Positions 62,131 to 64,000 of a DNA stretch of 64,000 bases are shown one piece after another; the stretch's first letter is position 1; the number at the start of each line of letters is the position of its first letter. The position numbers and the translations under genes are program-made. This stretch comes from AP-15 sp963781215 (lineage in GTDB: Bacteria > Pseudomonadota > Alphaproteobacteria > ATCC43930 > CGMCC-115725). The notes under the pieces are model-generated. The model did no database searches, was not told the origin of the DNA, and was given only the letters and a program-made list of their open reading frames with translations. The stretch lies in the NCBI GenBank assembly GCA_963781215.1, contig CAWAFE010000059.1, forward strand, positions 62,001-126,000, written 5' to 3'.

Positions 62131-62535
62131 ATGATTGCGATCAAATCCGTTGCCCATTTCAGCATTCCGGTCAGCGACACCGCCCGGAGCACCCGATTTT
62201 ACACCGACATCGTCGGCTGCCGGCATCTGGCGACGGTGCCGCGCGGCGACATGGTCTTCCTCGACGCCGCCGGCACCTGCCTGATCCTGGTAAAGCGCGA
62301 CCCGCCGATCAACCCGGTGCCCGACAGCCATGGCGGCGTGCATCACTCCTTTGCCGTGGCCCACGAGGACTACCCCGCTGCACTCGACCATCTGCGCGCG
62401 CACGGCATCGAGATCACCTACGAGGAGGACCGGCAGGGCGGCGTCGTCAACGGCCCGCGCGCCTATTTCCGCGATCCCGACGGCACCGTCCTCGAATTCA
62501 TCGACCTCACCAGCTATGCCGGCAATCGGCCCTGA
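62131..62535 (+). CDS. VOC (glyoxalase/dioxygenase superfamily) protein
   Basis: 134 aa with GGGGAGGGG 5 nt before the ATG. Two beta-alpha-beta-beta-beta modules: VAHFSIPVSDTARSTRFYTDIVG and HHSFAVAHEDYPAALDHLRAHGI, with metal-ligand candidates His in VAHFSI, His in HHSFAV and Glu in VLEFIDLT. This layout fits fosfomycin-resistance/glyoxalase-like or extradiol enzymes; the substrate is unknown. Confidence 0.9.
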   Translation: MIAIKSVAHFSIPVSDTARSTRFYTDIVGCRHLATVPRGDMVFLDAAGTCLILVKRDPPINPVPDSHGGVHHSFAVAHEDYPAALDHLRAHGIEITYEEDRQGGVVNGPRAYFRDPDGTVLEFIDLTSYAGNRP

Positions 62536-62614
62536 CCGCTCGCGATACCGTTCCGTGCCGCGGCATCGCGGGCATCCGCCGCAAAAGGCACGACATCCGA
62601 CAAGGAGACGCAAG

Positions 62615-62971
62615 ATGGCATTCGGCATCCAGCACGTGCATCTGAAGACACGCGAGCCCAAGCAAACCGCGCAGTTCTACATCGATAATTTCGGCGCAAC
62701 GATGAAGGCCGAGATCCCCGGCCGCGGCTTCCGCCTCGATCTGCACGGGCTGCAGCTCAACATCACCAGCATCATCGCCAGCCAGAATCACGAGCAGCAT
62801 TACGGGATCGAGCACATCGCGGTCGACACCGACGACTATACTGGAACCTTGGCCAAGATGAAGGCAAACGGGGTGCGCATACTTGAGGAGATGGCGCCCA
62901 ACAACGGCCGCCGCGTCTGCTTTCTCGAAGCCCCGGACGGTGCGCAGATGGAGCTGATCGAGAAGGTGTGA
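62615..62971 (+). CDS. VOC superfamily protein
   Basis: 118 aa from the ATG at 62615, preceded by AAGGAGACG; the frame is open to 62330 as a shadow of the previous gene. IQHVHLKTREPKQTAQFYIDNFG and IEHIAVDTDDYTGTLAKMKANGV with a final GAQMELIEKV give the expected His, His, Glu ligands. It lies 80 bp after the first VOC gene and before a luciferase-like gene, which suggests a small catabolic operon. Confidence 0.9.
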   Translation: MAFGIQHVHLKTREPKQTAQFYIDNFGATMKAEIPGRGFRLDLHGLQLNITSIIASQNHEQHYGIEHIAVDTDDYTGTLAKMKANGVRILEEMAPNNGRRVCFLEAPDGAQMELIEKV

Positions 62972-63029
62972 CCCTTTCGTCGGCAATCGCCAGCGCGGGC
63001 GGAGACATAAGAGGGAAGAGGCCCACAAC

Positions 63030-63950
63030 ATGGCGTTGAAAGACAAAATCCGTCTCGGCATGTCTCTGCCCCACCGGTCACCCGACCCGCTCGGCATGCG
63101 GGTCGTGCGCCAGGTCGCCCAGCGCGCCGAGGCGCTGGGGTTTTGCGATTTGTGGGTGACCGAAAACACCCTGGACCATGTCTTCTGCTTCGATCCCGTC
63201 GTGGTGCTGACCTATGCGGCGGCGGTCACGACCAAAATCCGCCTCGGCGCCTCGGTCGTCGTGCTGCCGGTCCACAACCCGATCCATGTCGCGCACCAGT
63301 GGGCGAACCTCGATTATGTTAGCAACGGCCGCGCCATTCTCGGCGTCGGTATCGGGCGCGATCACCACTATGCCCAGTTCCAGATGACGCCCGAGCGCCG
63401 CGTCCGGCGCTTTCGCGAAGGGGTCGAGCTGATCAGGAAATTGTGGACCGAGCCCGCGGTCAACTTCCGCGGCCAGATCTTCCGGCTCGAGGACGGCACG
63501 ATGGCGCCAAAACCGGTGCAACAGCCGCATCTGCCGATCTGGATGGGGGTCGGCCACCCGGACGCGGTACGCCGCGCCGCGACGGTCGCCGACGGCTGGA
63601 TGGGCTCGGGCGGGTCGAGCATCGCCGCCTTCGGGAAATCCGTCCCGATCCTGCGGTCGGCGCTGGAAAAGGCCGGGCGCGATCCGGCGGCCTACCCGAT
63701 CTCGAAGCGGGTGTTCATGGCGGTGGACGAGCGCCCCGAGGTGGCGCGGGCCGAGCTCAACCGCTGGTTCACCACGGTCTATCACAACCCCGAGGGCACC
63801 GACGCCTCGGGCATCCACGGCACGCCCGAGCTGGTGCGGGAGCGGCTCGAAGAGCTGGTGGCGATGGGCGCCAACCACCTCCTCCTCAACCCCGTCTCCC
63901 GCCACGCCGAGCAGGTCGAAGCATTGGCAACAGTGGCAGGACTCGCATGA
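63030..63950 (+). CDS. LLM-class flavin-dependent oxidoreductase
   Basis: 306 aa. Luciferase-like barrel: MSLPHRSPDPLGMRVVRQVAQRAEALGFCDLWVTE, IRLGASVVVLPVHNPIHVAHQWANLDYVSNGRAILGVGIGRD, MGVGHPDAVRRAATVADGWMGSGGSS. Such enzymes use F420 or FMN. The AAGAGG before the ATG serves as ribosome site. Its stop overlaps the next start (ATGA), so it is co-translated with the gene that runs off the window. Confidence 0.93.
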   Translation: MALKDKIRLGMSLPHRSPDPLGMRVVRQVAQRAEALGFCDLWVTENTLDHVFCFDPVVVLTYAAAVTTKIRLGASVVVLPVHNPIHVAHQWANLDYVSNGRAILGVGIGRDHHYAQFQMTPERRVRRFREGVELIRKLWTEPAVNFRGQIFRLEDGTMAPKPVQQPHLPIWMGVGHPDAVRRAATVADGWMGSGGSSIAAFGKSVPILRSALEKAGRDPAAYPISKRVFMAVDERPEVARAELNRWFTTVYHNPEGTDASGIHGTPELVRERLEELVAMGANHLLLNPVSRHAEQVEALATVAGLA

Positions 63951-64000
63951 CCTCGATAGAAGCCGATCCGGTCAAGCAGCAGGTGGCCGCGCATTGGGAC
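63947..64000 (+). CDS. Start of a truncated gene (window edge)
   Basis: 18 codons, MTSIEADPVKQQVAAHWD, beginning in an ATGA overlap with the oxidoreductase stop. An N-terminus ending VAAHWD resembles class I SAM methyltransferases, but too little is present to decide. Confidence 0.5.
   Translation, partial: MTSIEADPVKQQVAAHWD

Overview
The window is high-GC DNA from an alphaproteobacterium, most likely Rhodospirillales or a near relative. This rests on the gene order mutY-dciA-dsbA-smc-atpI-atpB-atpE-atpF'-atpF, the divergent sdhE/recG pair, and a type VI secretion (T6SS) locus laid out like the rhizobial imp operon. I see no rRNA, tRNA, CRISPR array, transposase or integrase.

Layout: (1) 0.1-16.1 kb is part of a T6SS locus: hcp and clpV on the minus strand, then tssA, tssB, tssC, a second tssC-like gene (impD), tagJ (impE), tssE, tssF, tssG, a SAM methyltransferase translationally coupled to tssG, and a membrane Ser/Thr kinase. 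tssJ/K/L/M and vgrG are absent and may lie to the left of the window. (2) 16.1-19.6 kb holds a tandem duplication of a peptide-type ABC substrate-binding protein, each copy bounded by REP-like palindromes; the second copy has a 1-nt frameshift. (3) 19.6-22.2 kb is mutT, argJ and a frameshifted parvulin. (4) 22.4-38.4 kb is accessory: a decayed adenylate cyclase/TolB/TPR gene, small membrane proteins, hydrolases, luciferase-like oxidoreductase, radical SAM protein, another cyclase, an ArsR-SRPBCC-DUF899 set, an amidohydrolase and an SDR. (5) 38.5-50.2 kb is core: rnhB, mutY, dciA, dsbA-like, smc, the F0 genes of ATP synthase, sdhE and recG. (6) 50.3-55.3 kb encodes one very large signalling-type protein, now split by indels: CHAT protease, STAND-type NTPase, eight near-identical 41-residue TPR repeats, then an alpha/beta hydrolase. 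(7) 55.6-61.9 kb holds a winged-helix/TolB/TPR regulator divergent from four glycoside hydrolase genes (GH16, GH76-like, GH18-like, GH76-like). None has a visible signal peptide, and the stretch looks lower in GC than its flanks. (8) 62.1-64.0 kb is catabolic: two VOC proteins, a luciferase-like oxidoreductase and the start of another gene.

Most noteworthy are the CHAT-STAND-TPR-hydrolase architecture and the signal-peptide-less glycoside hydrolase cluster, whose families together could attack beta-glucan, alpha-mannan and chitin, the three main fungal wall polymers.

Caveat: single-base indels break several genes, including smc and recG, which should be under strong selection. They cluster at 18.06, 21.9-24.4, 43.85 and 49.7-52.9 kb, while the 16-kb T6SS locus shows none. 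Part of the apparent gene decay may therefore be sequence error.
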